A stretch of 64,000 bases of DNA from Terriglobia bacterium (GTDB taxonomy: Bacteria; Acidobacteriota; Terriglobia; Bryobacterales; Bryobacteraceae), in NCBI GenBank assembly GCA_020073305.1, contig JAIQFK010000020.1, forward strand, positions 1 to 64,000. Direction: 5' to 3'. Shown here piece by piece: positions 43,883-53,200 of the stretch. The position numbers were made by a program, and so were the translations under genes. The notes beneath the pieces were generated by a model. That model did no database searches. It had not been told where the DNA came from and saw nothing but the letters and a program-made list of their open reading frames with translations. Each line of letters begins with the position of its first letter. Within the stretch, counting starts at the first letter, position 1.

Positions 43883-46225
43883 CAGCTTTCTATTCCACTG
43901 TTAGTCGTATTGTTCGCTGTATGCGGCGTTCAAGCCGCGGTTCCTTCTCCCGCGAGTCATTTCGGGCACGAGATTGGTGTTGACCGTGAATTGCTCGACT
44001 GGGACAAGGTGGTCGCGTATTTTCGCGCACTCGAGCAGTCAAGCGATGAGATTCGCGTCGAGGAACTGGGCAAGACGGTGGGCGGCCGGCCGTTCATCGC
44101 AGCCACCATCGCCGAGGCTGAGACGCTGCGCAATCTCGATCGCTACCGCGAGATCCAGCGGCGCCTGGCCGATCCGCGCACCACGCCGGAGGCGGAAGCC
44201 GAAAAACTGATCGCGGACGGCAAGACGGTCGTGCTGCTCACGTGCTCGATTCACTCGGATGAAGTCGCCTCCACTCACACCGCGATTGAATTTGCCTACC
44301 GGCTGCTTACCGAGGACAAGCCGCGCTTCCAAGCCATTCTCCACAACACGATTCTGCTGCTGGTACCGTCGCTCAATCCCGATGGCGTGGATATCGTGAC
44401 GCGCTGGTACCGGCGCACGTCGGGCACGGCGTATGAAGGCACGTCGCCGCCGGAGCTCTATCACCATTACGTGGGGCACGACAACAATCGGGACTGGTAC
44501 ATGTTCACGCAACCCGAGACGCGGCTGGTGGTCGCGAAGCTGCACAACGCCTGGCATCCGCAGATCGTTTACGACGTTCATCAGCAAGGCCGGAACGCAT
44601 CGCGGATCTTCGTGCCGCCGTGGCTCGATCCCATCGAGCCGAATGTGGATGCGATCCTCGCGCAGGAAATGAACATGATCGGCACGGCCATGGCCAGCGA
44701 TCTGACCGCGGCGGGAAAGAAAGGCGTCGCCATGCATGCGGCGTACGACTTCTGGTCGCCGGCGCGGCATTACCAGGCGTTTCACGGTGGACTGCGGATT
44801 CTGACGGAATCGGCTAGCGCGAATCTGGCCACGCCAGTAACGATTCGCCGCGACCAACTCGACCGTAACTTAGTGGGCTTCGATGCGCAACAACGGAGCT
44901 GGAATCATCTGGAACCGTGGGAAGGCGGCGAGTGGCATTTGCGCGACATCATCGACTACCAGTTGATCGCGTTTGAATCGTGCCTCTATCAGGCGGCTAT
45001 CCAGCGCGAGGAGCTGCTGCGCAATTTCTATCGCGTGGGCCAGCGGGCGGTTGCGCGCACTCAGCCTGCGGCATTCCTGATTCCAGCGAAGCAGCGCGAT
45101 CCCGGGGCCACGCGAAAGCTGCTCGAGACGCTGGATTTCGGAATGGTCGAGATCGACCGGGCCGAAGACGGCAGCCACATAATCTTGATGGCGCAGCCCT
45201 ACAGCAGCTTCGCCAAGACACTGCTCGAGCGGCAGAATTATCCCGACATGCGCCAGTATCCGGACGGGCCGCCGGTGCGGCCTTATGACGTAACGGCGCA
45301 CACGCTGCCGCTGCTGATGGGCGTGGATGTCGAGACGCTCGACAGACCGTGGAGCGGGCCGCTGGTGCGCGAGGAATTTCCAGGCGGCGAGCCGCACGAG
45401 AGTTTCGCGGCTTCCGATACCGACTCCTGGCTGACGATCAATCGCATCTGGAAATCCGGCGGGACCGTCTGGCGGGATCCGGCAACCGGCGATTTCGCGC
45501 GCACGCAGCAAGGCCCGGCGTGGAAACAACTGCGCCGGCCGCGCATCGGATTGTACAAAAGCTTCATCCCAAACATCGACGAAGGATGGACGCGCTGGCT
45601 GCTCGAGCAGTTTGAATTCGCCTACGCCAGCATCGGCAACCAGGAGATCCAGGCGGGCGATTTGCGCCGCCGCTACGATGTTCTGGTCTTTCCAGATCAG
45701 CCATCGAGTGAGCTGGTGAGCGGCCGCGCCAAAGGGACCATGCCTGAAGAGTTCACCGGTGGACTGGCAGATGCCGGCGGCACGGCCCTGCGGGAATTTG
45801 CAGCGCAAGGCGGAAGGCTAGTCTTTCTGAATCGCTCGACGGCGTACGCCACACAAGTACTGGGAGTAAAGGCGAAGAATATCGTCCAGGGCACATCCGA
45901 TCGTGAATTCTATGCGCCGGGATCGCTGCTGCATGTCGTGCTGGATACGAAACATCCGCTGGCGTTGGGCCTGCCACGGGAGATCGCGGTTTGGTCCGAC
46001 GAGAGTCCGGCGTGGAGTAGCCAAGTCGGCGCGGTGGCGCGATACCCCGAGACTCAGATACTTGCGTCGGGATGGCTGATGGGCGAGCAGCGGCTGGCGG
46101 GCCGCGCCGCGCTGGTGGACGCCCGCCTGGGCCGGGGGCACGTGATTCTGTTCGGCATGCGGCCGCAGTATCGCGGCCAGAGCTACCAGACCTTCAAGCT
46201 GTTTTTCAATTCACTTCTTGATTAA
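43862..46225 (+). CDS. Secreted M14-family zinc carboxypeptidase-like protein
   Basis: About 787 residues from GTG 43862, which lies inside the right arm of the inverted repeat. The longer upstream frame is rejected because it begins within the preceding gene. Signal-like stretch LSIPLLVVLFAVCGVQA. M14 motifs: zinc ligands in LTCSIHSDEVASTHTAIEF (H..E), LVPSLNPDGVDIVTRWYR, HDNNRDWYMFTQPETR, third-ligand-type His in IVYDVHQQGRNASRIFV and a catalytic-type Glu in RILTESASANLATP. The C-terminal half (from about 530) is a glutamine-amidotransferase-like Rossmann region (YDVLVFPDQPS; REFAAQGGRLVFLNRST; GHVILFGMRPQYRGQS). Probably a periplasmic peptidase. Its end overlaps the convergent MFS gene by 15 bases. 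Confidence 0.88.
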   Translation: MKPVPVFQLSIPLLVVLFAVCGVQAAVPSPASHFGHEIGVDRELLDWDKVVAYFRALEQSSDEIRVEELGKTVGGRPFIAATIAEAETLRNLDRYREIQRRLADPRTTPEAEAEKLIADGKTVVLLTCSIHSDEVASTHTAIEFAYRLLTEDKPRFQAILHNTILLLVPSLNPDGVDIVTRWYRRTSGTAYEGTSPPELYHHYVGHDNNRDWYMFTQPETRLVVAKLHNAWHPQIVYDVHQQGRNASRIFVPPWLDPIEPNVDAILAQEMNMIGTAMASDLTAAGKKGVAMHAAYDFWSPARHYQAFHGGLRILTESASANLATPVTIRRDQLDRNLVGFDAQQRSWNHLEPWEGGEWHLRDIIDYQLIAFESCLYQAAIQREELLRNFYRVGQRAVARTQPAAFLIPAKQRDPGATRKLLETLDFGMVEIDRAEDGSHIILMAQPYSSFAKTLLERQNYPDMRQYPDGPPVRPYDVTAHTLPLLMGVDVETLDRPWSGPLVREEFPGGEPHESFAASDTDSWLTINRIWKSGGTVWRDPATGDFARTQQGPAWKQLRRPRIGLYKSFIPNIDEGWTRWLLEQFEFAYASIGNQEIQAGDLRRRYDVLVFPDQPSSELVSGRAKGTMPEEFTGGLADAGGTALREFAAQGGRLVFLNRSTAYATQVLGVKAKNIVQGTSDREFYAPGSLLHVVLDTKHPLALGLPREIAVWSDESPAWSSQVGAVARYPETQILASGWLMGEQRLAGRAALVDARLGRGHVILFGMRPQYRGQSYQTFKLFFNSLLD

Positions 46226-47530
46226 GTCGGCCGCCGTTTCGCCCTGCGAGGTCACCTCGTCCGCCGGATCGCCGGCTACCATATTCTGGGCCATGATCAA
46301 GCGGTGCGCTTCCGGCCGCAGCGACGGCAGGCGGAGGCTGAAGACGATGCTGCCCGCAATGGCGATCACGCCGCCCGTGGCCACGGTTGCGGGTGCGCCG
46401 AACCGGTCCGCCATGACGCCGGAAAGCAGTGCGCCGACCGGCGCCATGCCCATGAACATCATCGAGTAGACCGACATCACGCGGCCGCGAAGAACATCGG
46501 GCGTCATGGTTTGAATCAGTGTATTCGACGAGCCCATCTGGGTCATCATGGAAAGTCCGACCGGGACGAGCAGCGCCGCCGCAATCCAAAACGAGCGCGA
46601 GTACGAAAACAGAATCAGGCTGACGCCGAAGATGCCGGTCGAGACGGCCACCCAGCGGCCGAGGCCGATGACCTCCTGGCGCGTGGCGAGGGCCAACGCT
46701 CCGATGAGCGCGCCCGCGCCGGAAAAGCCCATGAGGATTCCGAGGCCGCGCGCGCCCGAATGGAAGATCTGACCGGCAAAGACTGGCATGAGCACGGCAT
46801 ACGGCATGCCGGTGAGACTGACCAGGCCCAGCAGCAACAGCAACGCTCGAATGGGCGTGGTGCGCGCGGCGAAGCGGAATCCTTCGCTGATGTGGCTGAT
46901 GGCCGAGCCTTTCTTCGGGGCGCCCGCTGGAGGAACTTTCATCATCACGAGGCCGATGATGACGGCGATGTAGCTCACGGCGTTTGCGAAAAAGCACCAG
47001 CCTTCGCCGATGGCCGCTACCAGAATGCCGGCGACGGCCGGGCCTACAATCCTGGCGCCGTTGAACATCGACGAGTTGAGCGCAATGGCATTGATGAGAT
47101 CTTCGCGCCCCACCATTTCCACCAGAAAGGACTGGCGCGCCGGAATGTCGAACGCGTTGACTACTCCGAGCAGCGCGGCCAAAACGAAGATATGCCACAC
47201 CTGCACGCGCCCGGTTAATGTCAGCGCGGCGAGCACGAATGCCAGGATCATGGCAGAGGTCTGTGTGCCGATAACCGTGCGCTGGCGGCTGTGGCGGTCG
47301 GCGATAAGACCGCCAAGAGGAGAGATCAGAAAGACCGGGATCTGTCCCGCGAAGCCGACCATGCCGAGCAGCGCCGAGGAACCGGTCAGCCGGTACACCA
47401 GCCAGGACTGCGCCACGTTCTGCATCCAGGTCCCGATGAGCGAGATGAGCTGGCCGGCGAAAAACAACTGGAAATTGCGATGGCGGAGCGCCCGAAGCGT
47501 GGTGCGGACTCGGGAAGGGGAGTCGGCCAT
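46211..47530 (-). CDS. MFS transporter, EntS/MFS_3-like exporter
   Basis: 439 residues, about 12 transmembrane helices. N-terminal RALRHRNFQLFFAGQLISLI, GTWMQNVAQSWLVYRLTGSS, the loop LGGLIADRHSRQRT (motif A-like) and VNAFDIPARQSFLVEMVGR are characteristic of the MFS_3 (EntS-like) group of exporters for siderophores or drugs. A second motif A-like loop GVMADRFGAP is in the C-half. It starts four bases after the toxin gene stop on the same strand but is unlikely to be functionally linked. Convergent overlap of 15 bases with the M14 gene. Confidence 0.9.
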   Translation of the reverse strand: MADSPSRVRTTLRALRHRNFQLFFAGQLISLIGTWMQNVAQSWLVYRLTGSSALLGMVGFAGQIPVFLISPLGGLIADRHSRQRTVIGTQTSAMILAFVLAALTLTGRVQVWHIFVLAALLGVVNAFDIPARQSFLVEMVGREDLINAIALNSSMFNGARIVGPAVAGILVAAIGEGWCFFANAVSYIAVIIGLVMMKVPPAGAPKKGSAISHISEGFRFAARTTPIRALLLLLGLVSLTGMPYAVLMPVFAGQIFHSGARGLGILMGFSGAGALIGALALATRQEVIGLGRWVAVSTGIFGVSLILFSYSRSFWIAAALLVPVGLSMMTQMGSSNTLIQTMTPDVLRGRVMSVYSMMFMGMAPVGALLSGVMADRFGAPATVATGGVIAIAGSIVFSLRLPSLRPEAHRLIMAQNMVAGDPADEVTSQGETAADLIKK

Positions 47531-47534
47531 CGGA

Positions 47535-47936
47535 TCAGATCCAGTGGATATTGATTTCGGATTCGAGCGCGCGGAATTCGCGGTCGCCGGTCACCAGCTC
47601 CGCGTTGCGCTGTTTGGCCAGCGCCGCAGCAAACGCATCCGCGTAAGAGATTTTGTGGCGGGATTTGTAGTCAGCGGCCTGGAGAACCATGGGCCAGTCG
47701 ACATCGACGCGCTCGAGGCCGATTTGAGTGAGCTCAGCAAGCTGCCGGCTGGCATGATCGGGGGAGTGCCTCCGCGCAAGCGTGTACCAGACCTCACCGA
47801 GATTGATGCTGCTGATCCAAAGAGGCCGCCTTACTTCTGCGTTTTCCAGTAGAAGGGATTTAACCTGAGCACCGCCAGGCTCAGCCTGAACATAGGCAAG
47901 GATAGCCCAGCTATCGAATACGAGATCCTCTATCAA
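47535..47936 (-). CDS. VapC-family PIN-domain toxin (paired with an AbrB-type antitoxin)
   Basis: About 133 residues from TTG 47936. GGAG lies seven bases before it, whereas longer upstream starts lie in the antitoxin. PIN features: catalytic Asp8 in LVFDSWAILAYVQAEPGG, WISSINLGEVWYTLARR with the conserved Glu, HKISYADAFAAALAKQR with Asp, and ELVTGDREFRALE. The toxin start overlaps the antitoxin end by 26 bases. Confidence 0.88.
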   Translation of the reverse strand: MIEDLVFDSWAILAYVQAEPGGAQVKSLLLENAEVRRPLWISSINLGEVWYTLARRHSPDHASRQLAELTQIGLERVDVDWPMVLQAADYKSRHKISYADAFAAALAKQRNAELVTGDREFRALESEINIHWI

Positions 47937-48198
47937 TTTTGCGCTCCTCTTTTTCTCTGTCGCGCGCACGCTCAGCTTCTAGTTCTTTGGTCAACGATGG
48001 ACCTCCTTTTGCCGAGCCGTAGAGTTTTTCAATTTTTTGCCGGATGAGTTGTGGGCTGAGCGGGTCGAGAATGATGTGATCGTCTTTCTCATATACCTGA
48101 ATGCGCGTGCCTTTTTTGATGCCGTACTTTTTGCGCAGCGCGGCGGGAATGACGATCTGTCCCTTCTCGGTAGCACGAGTCTCAGTTCGTTCAACCAT
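47911..48198 (-). CDS. AbrB/SpoVT-type antitoxin
   Basis: 95 residues from ATG 48198 (MVERTETRATEKGQIVIPAA). The swapped-hairpin AbrB DNA-binding domain reads TEKGQIVIPAALRKKYGIKK, GTRIQVYEKDDHIILDP, followed by a basic/acidic helical tail that would cover the toxin. It would repress its own promoter. The gap to the divergent imuA start (48199-48303) has both promoters. Confidence 0.85.
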   Translation of the reverse strand: MVERTETRATEKGQIVIPAALRKKYGIKKGTRIQVYEKDDHIILDPLSPQLIRQKIEKLYGSAKGGPSLTKELEAERARDREKEERKIDRGSRIR

Positions 48199-48234
48199 AC
48201 AAGAAAAGTATAACATTTCAAAAAAGTAATACAT

Positions 48235-48289
48235 TTGACTCCAGCTGCGATTTCTGTAAAATTATAGTGCGGCGAATAAAAGGCGAATA
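48235..48289 (+). promoter_or_regulatory. Candidate promoter and operator of the imuA-imuB-dnaE2 cassette
   Basis: TTGACT (48235-48240) and TAAAAT (48257-48262) with 16-base spacing form a good sigma-70-type promoter upstream of imuA. Two copies of GGCGAATA at 48271-48278 and 48282-48289, 11 bases apart (one helical turn), lie at the expected transcription start. imu cassettes are normally controlled by LexA; the repeat does not look like the E. coli or B. subtilis LexA box, so the binding protein is unknown. Confidence 0.55.
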
Positions 48290-48303
48290 TCGAGATCTGA
48301 TTT

Positions 48304-48960
48304 ATGGCCTCCTCCCTGCTACAAACCATTGATTTCAAGCTGCATGAGCGGCATGCGCCGGAACTTCTGCAGTCTGGCATTGCCAGCCTCGATTCCGCGC
48401 TCGGCGGCATTCCACGGGGATGCGTCACCGATATTTTCGGGCCGGCTTCTTCGGGCCGGACCACGATCCAGCATTCGTTGATGGCGCAGGCGGCACGGAG
48501 CGAAGAGTTCTGCGCGCTGGTGGATGCGAGCGATGCTTTCGATCCCGCATCGGCCGCGGCGGCGGGTGTGGCGCTGGAGCGGCTGTTGTGGATTCGTTGC
48601 AGCGGCAACGCCGAACATGCACTAAAAGCTGCCGACCTGTTGTTGCAAGCCGGCGGCTTTGGTCTGGTGGTGATGGATCTGGGGGACATTCGACCGGAAA
48701 CGGCGCGGCGCATTTCGCTGGCTTCCTGGTACCGGCTGCGCCGGGCGGTGGAAAACACACCCACGGCCCTCGTCGTAATCGAGCTGGCGCCCAATGCGCG
48801 CGCTTGCGCCATGCTCGCGCTCGAATGCGAGCGAACCCGCATCCAGTGGTCGGGCGCGCCGGGTTGTTCTCAGCTATTGCGCGGCGCGGCATTCTCGGCC
48901 GAGCGGCGGAAGCCCTTGCGCCCGGCCTGTGCTGGATTCGAAGCGCGTGCGCTGAGGTGA
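48304..48960 (+). CDS. imuA: ImuA, RecA-like accessory protein of mutagenic translesion synthesis
   Basis: 218 residues. RecA-fold pieces: ELLQSGIASLDSALGGIPRG and a P-loop-like VTDIFGPASSGRTTI in which the usual Lys is Arg52 (RecA has GPESSGKTT), then FCALVDASDAFDPASAAAAG and LVVMDLGDIRPETARR. ImuA works with ImuB and DnaE2 in damage-induced mutagenesis and binds to the cassette partners. Six bases separate it from imuB, so the genes are one transcript. The Arg substitution suggests weak or no ATP hydrolysis, which fits an accessory role but is inferred. Confidence 0.88.
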   Translation: MASSLLQTIDFKLHERHAPELLQSGIASLDSALGGIPRGCVTDIFGPASSGRTTIQHSLMAQAARSEEFCALVDASDAFDPASAAAAGVALERLLWIRCSGNAEHALKAADLLLQAGGFGLVVMDLGDIRPETARRISLASWYRLRRAVENTPTALVVIELAPNARACAMLALECERTRIQWSGAPGCSQLLRGAAFSAERRKPLRPACAGFEARALR

Positions 48961-48966
48961 CCGGCC

Positions 48967-50211
48967 ATGTTCGCGTGCATGCATGCCCCGGGTGATGGCG
49001 CGCGGCTGCTCGCCTGCGCACAGGATTTTTCGCCGCAGGTGGAGCAGACCGATCCCGATACCGTGATCCTGGACATCGCCGGCCTGGGCCATCTGTTCGG
49101 CACGGTTCACGAGATCGCGCATGCCATGGCGCGGCGCGCGGGCGCGCCTGTCAATATCGCCGTGGCTTCGAATCCCGACGCCGCTTTCCATGCGGCGCGC
49201 GGATTCGCGGGTATCAGCATCGTGCCCCAAGGCGATGAAGCCAAATTTCTGGCGACTCTGCCGGTCGCGCTGCTCGCGCCTCCCGAAGATATTGCGGAAA
49301 CGCTGGCACGATGGGGCATCCGTACTTTTCACGATCTGGCGGCGCTGCCGGATCTGGGAATCGCAGCGCGGCTGGGTGAGGAAGGGGTCAGGCTGCAACA
49401 GCTCGCTCGCGGAGCAGGAGATCGCCCGCTCCAACCCGTGGAAACGCCGGCTCGCTTCGAGCAGGAGGCGGAACTGGACTACCCGCTGGAGTTGCTCGAG
49501 CCGCTGATGTTCGTGCTGGGACGGCTGCTGGGTGATGTGTGCGCGCGCCTCGAGGAGCGGGCGCTGGCGGCGATCGGGTTGCGATTGCGCTTGCATCTTG
49601 AAAACGCGGGCGAACACGAGCGCTCGATCCGCCTGCCGGTTGCCATGCGCAGCGCGCGCGTGTTTTTGAAACTGCTCGAGCTGGATCTCGAAAAACATCC
49701 GCCCGCGGCGCCGATCATAAAAGTTCATCTGGCCGCTGAGCCGGCAAAACCACGCGCCACGCAGAACGGACTATTCATCCCGCTCGCGCCGGAGCCGGAA
49801 AAGCTGGAGCTGACGCTGGCGCGCATTGCGGCTGTGGTGGGGGAAGAAAATGTCGGATCGCCGGAGCTGGTGGATACGCACCGGCCGGGTGCGTTCCGGA
49901 TGTCCGCTCCTTTACAGTCGCGGCTCAGTAACAAGTTTCCGAGCCGCGACCGTGAGGGAGCGGTTGCTCTCGCTTTTCGTACGTTTCGTCCGTCGCTGGC
50001 GGCCAGAGTGCAGGCGGGCTTCATCTCCGCGCCGGGAATCCACGGCAAAATTTCGCGGCAGGCCGGGCCGTGGCGCACTTCGGGCGACTGGTGGTCGACC
50101 GGCGCCTGGGCGCGCGACGAGTGGGACATCGAGCTGGCCGGCGGTGCGCTCTACCGCATCTATTGCGAAGCACAGACCGGGCGCTGGTTCATCGAGGGCA
50201 GCTATGACTGA
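48967..50211 (+). CDS. imuB: ImuB, inactive Y-family polymerase homologue; N-terminal part missing
   Basis: 414 residues, shorter than usual ImuB (about 450-550). After a normal-looking start (MFACMHAPGDGARLLACAQDF) the sequence goes straight to SPQVEQTDPDTVILDIAGLG, which in typical ImuB lies about 80 residues further in. The first part of the Y-family palm/fingers is therefore absent. The rest is conserved: NIAVASNPDAAFHAARGFAG, ARWGIRTFHDLAALPDLGIA (thumb), little-finger region, and a C-terminal WWSTGAWARDEWDIEL. At residues about 313-335 a REP-like repeat adds SAPLQSRLSNKFPSRDREGA in frame. ImuB links the beta clamp to DnaE2. Its stop overlaps the dnaE2 start by eight bases. Confidence 0.87.
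   Translation: MFACMHAPGDGARLLACAQDFSPQVEQTDPDTVILDIAGLGHLFGTVHEIAHAMARRAGAPVNIAVASNPDAAFHAARGFAGISIVPQGDEAKFLATLPVALLAPPEDIAETLARWGIRTFHDLAALPDLGIAARLGEEGVRLQQLARGAGDRPLQPVETPARFEQEAELDYPLELLEPLMFVLGRLLGDVCARLEERALAAIGLRLRLHLENAGEHERSIRLPVAMRSARVFLKLLELDLEKHPPAAPIIKVHLAAEPAKPRATQNGLFIPLAPEPEKLELTLARIAAVVGEENVGSPELVDTHRPGAFRMSAPLQSRLSNKFPSRDREGAVALAFRTFRPSLAARVQAGFISAPGIHGKISRQAGPWRTSGDWWSTGAWARDEWDIELAGGALYRIYCEAQTGRWFIEGSYD
49902..49969. repeat. REP-like inverted pair inside imuB
   Basis: The minus-strand copy reads GAGCCGCGACT then GTAAAGGAGCGGAC (49902-49926). The plus-strand copy reads GAGCCGCGACC then GTGAGGGAGCGGTTGCTC (49941-49969). Between them are 14 bases; the inner TCGCGGCTC/GAGCCGCGA forms a 9-bp hairpin. 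The pair adds about 22 codons to imuB without breaking the frame. Confidence 0.8.
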
Positions 50212-53200
50212 AGCCTACATCGAGCTGCACGCGCGCTCTGCGTTCAGTTTTTTGCAAGGCGCATCGCTGCCGGAAGATCTGGCGCAAACGGCGGCAAATC
50301 TCGGCTATCCCGCGCTCGCGCTTCTCGATCGCAATGGTGTATACGGCGCGCCGCGCTTTCATCTGGCGGCGAAAAAGTCCGGCATCAGCGCACACATCGG
50401 CGCAGAGATCACCTGCACCGACGGATTTCAATATCCGCTGCTGGTGGAAAATCGCACCGGGTACCAGAATCTGTGCCGCCTGGTCACCCGCATGAAGCTG
50501 CGAGCCAAGAAAGGCGAGGGCGCGGTGTCTCGGGAAGAATTGGCTGAGTTTGGGAAGGGGCTCATCTGTCTGGCTCCATGTAGCGATGGGGAGATGGGGA
50601 GACGGGGAGACGGGGAGACAATGACCGACGCGGGGACGCGGGGACGCCCGCTTTCGGGTCCGCAAGCGGACGGCGACGCGGCGAAAAACCTTCAGCGGCT
50701 CATCGATATTTTCGGCCGCCCGAACGTCTTCGCTGAAATCCAGCGCCATCTCAGCCGCGAGGAGGAAGCTTGCAACCAGGCGCAGATTGCCGCCGCGCGC
50801 CGCATGCAGGTTCCGCTGGTTGCGACCAACGGCGTCCGCCACGCCACGCCGGCGCAGCGAGAAGCGCTCGACGTGCTGACGTGCGTGCGAAACCATGTGC
50901 CGCTGGCGGCTGCCGGACGGCTGCTTGCGCTGAACAACGAGCGGCATCTGAAATCCGCCGCGGAAATGTCGAGGCTATTCGCTGATCTGCCGGAAGCCAT
51001 CGCCAATACGCACGAGATTTCTGCGCGGCTCGATTTCTCCCTCGCCGATCTGGGCTACGAATTCCCGCGTTATCCCGTGCCCCAGGGCGAAACCATGATG
51101 TCGTTCCTGCGCCAGAGGACCGATGAAGGCGCGCGCCGGCGTTATATCCCCTATTACGAAAAAGCGCAGCGGCAGATCGAGCGCGAGTTGGCGATGATCG
51201 AGAAGCTGAAGCTTCCCGGATACTTTCTCATCGTCTGGGACCTGGTCGAGTTCTGCCGGAAAAACGGCATTCTCGCGCAGGGGCGCGGGTCGGCGGCCAA
51301 TAGCGCGGTCTGTTATTCCCTCGGCATCACGGCCGTCGACCCAGTCAGCATGGAACTGCTGTTCGAGCGCTTCCTTTCCGAGGAGCGCGGCGAGTGGCCG
51401 GACATCGATATCGACCTGCCTTCGGGCGACGAGCGCGAGCGCGTCATCCAATACGTCTATGAGCGCTACGGAAAACTGGGCGCGGCCATGACCGCCAACG
51501 TCATCACGTACCGCGGACGGTCGGCGGCGCGCGAGGTCGGCAAGTCGCTGGGCTTCGAGGTTGAGACGCTCGATCGCCTTTCCAGTCTCGTCCACACCTG
51601 GGAGTGGAAGGATCCGAAAGACACGCCTGATCGCCAGTTTCGCGATGCCGGCCTGGACCTCACGAATCCGCGCATCCGCAAATTTTTCGAGCTGTACCTG
51701 GCGGTGCAGGACCTGCCGCGGCACCTGGGACAGCACTCGGGCGGCATGGTGATCTGCCAGGGGCAGCTCGATTCGGTGGTTCCGCTCGAACCCGCCACCA
51801 TGCCCGGGCGCGTGGTGGTGCAGTGGGACAAAGAGGATTGCGCCGACCTGGGCATCATCAAGGTCGATCTGCTGGGCCTGGGCATGATGGCGGTGATCAA
51901 GGATTCGATCAACCTGATCCGCGAGCATTACGGTGAAGAAGTGGACCTCGCGCACCTGCCGCCCGGCGACCCAGACGTGTACCGTGCGCTACAGCACGCC
52001 GACACGGTCGGCATGTTCCAGGTGGAGAGCCGCGCGCAGATGTCCTGTCTGCCGCGCCTCAGCCCGAAGAATTTTTACGACATCGTGGTGGAAGTGGCCA
52101 TCATCCGCCCCGGGCCCATTGTGGGCGAAATGGTGAATCCGTATCTCGAGCGGCGGCTGGGACGCCAGCCGGTGGATTATCTCGACCCGTCGCTCGAACC
52201 GGTGCTCAAACGCACGCTGGGTATTCCGCTGTTTCAAGAACAATTGCTGCGCATGGCCATGATCGTGGCCGGATTCACGGGCGGTGAGGCGGAGGAATTG
52301 CGGCGCGCCATGGGCTTCAAGCGATCGGAGAAACGCATGCGCGACATTGAGGTGAATCTGCGCGCCGGCATGGATCGCAACGGCATCGCGAAGGAAGCGC
52401 AGGAGCGCATCATCCGTGCGATCACGTCGTTTGCGCTCTACGGATTTCCCGAATCGCACGCGGCGAGCTTTGCGCTGCTGGCCTATGCCAGCGCGTATTT
52501 GAAGTGCCATTACCTGGCGGCATTCATGGCGGCCATGCTGAACAACCAGCCCATGGGATTTTACGCTCCCGCGATCTTGCTAAACGACGCGCGGCGGCAC
52601 GGGCTGCGCGTGCTGCCGATTGATGTGGTTTCCTCTGAATGGTTGTGCACGATTGAACCGATGGGGAGACGGGGAGACAGGGTGACGGGGAGAGTCAGTG
52701 CCGCAGTATCTCCCCCTCTCCCCCTCTCCCCCTCTCCCCATCAAGCTCTCCGTCTGGGTCTCATGTGCGTGAAGGGCCTCCGTGCCGGCGCCGGCCAGGC
52801 CATCGTGCGTGAGCGGGAGCGCGGGCCGTTTCGTGACATCGGCGATCTCGCGCGGCGCGTTCCCGAGCTGCGCAAGGATGAGATGAACAAGCTCGCCGAG
52901 GTCGGCGCGTTGAATTCGCTCGAAGCCGCGCACCGGCGCGACGCGCTATGGCAGGCCGGACATGCGGTGCAGCCCGCCGGACCGTTGATCGAGACGCAGC
53001 CTGAGCCTGAGCGCGCCTCGCCGCTCGCGCAGATGAATATCGAGGAGCGCCTGAATGCCGATTTTGCGGGCACCGGATTCACCATCGGCAAGCATCCCAT
53101 GGCTTACCGGCGCGAAGAACTGAACGCGCTGGGCGTCACCCCCGCCCGCCAGCTCGCGCGCATGCGCCACGGCTCGACGGTGCGCGTGGCCGGATGGGTC

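Noticed and set aside
49826-50203. Upstream extension of dnaE2
   Set aside because: This part runs through imuB in another frame and does not resemble polymerase; the conserved DnaE2 start is at 50204.
50588-50644. CRISPR array
   Set aside because: The repeats are contiguous octamers without spacers; nowhere in the window do repeat-spacer units appear.
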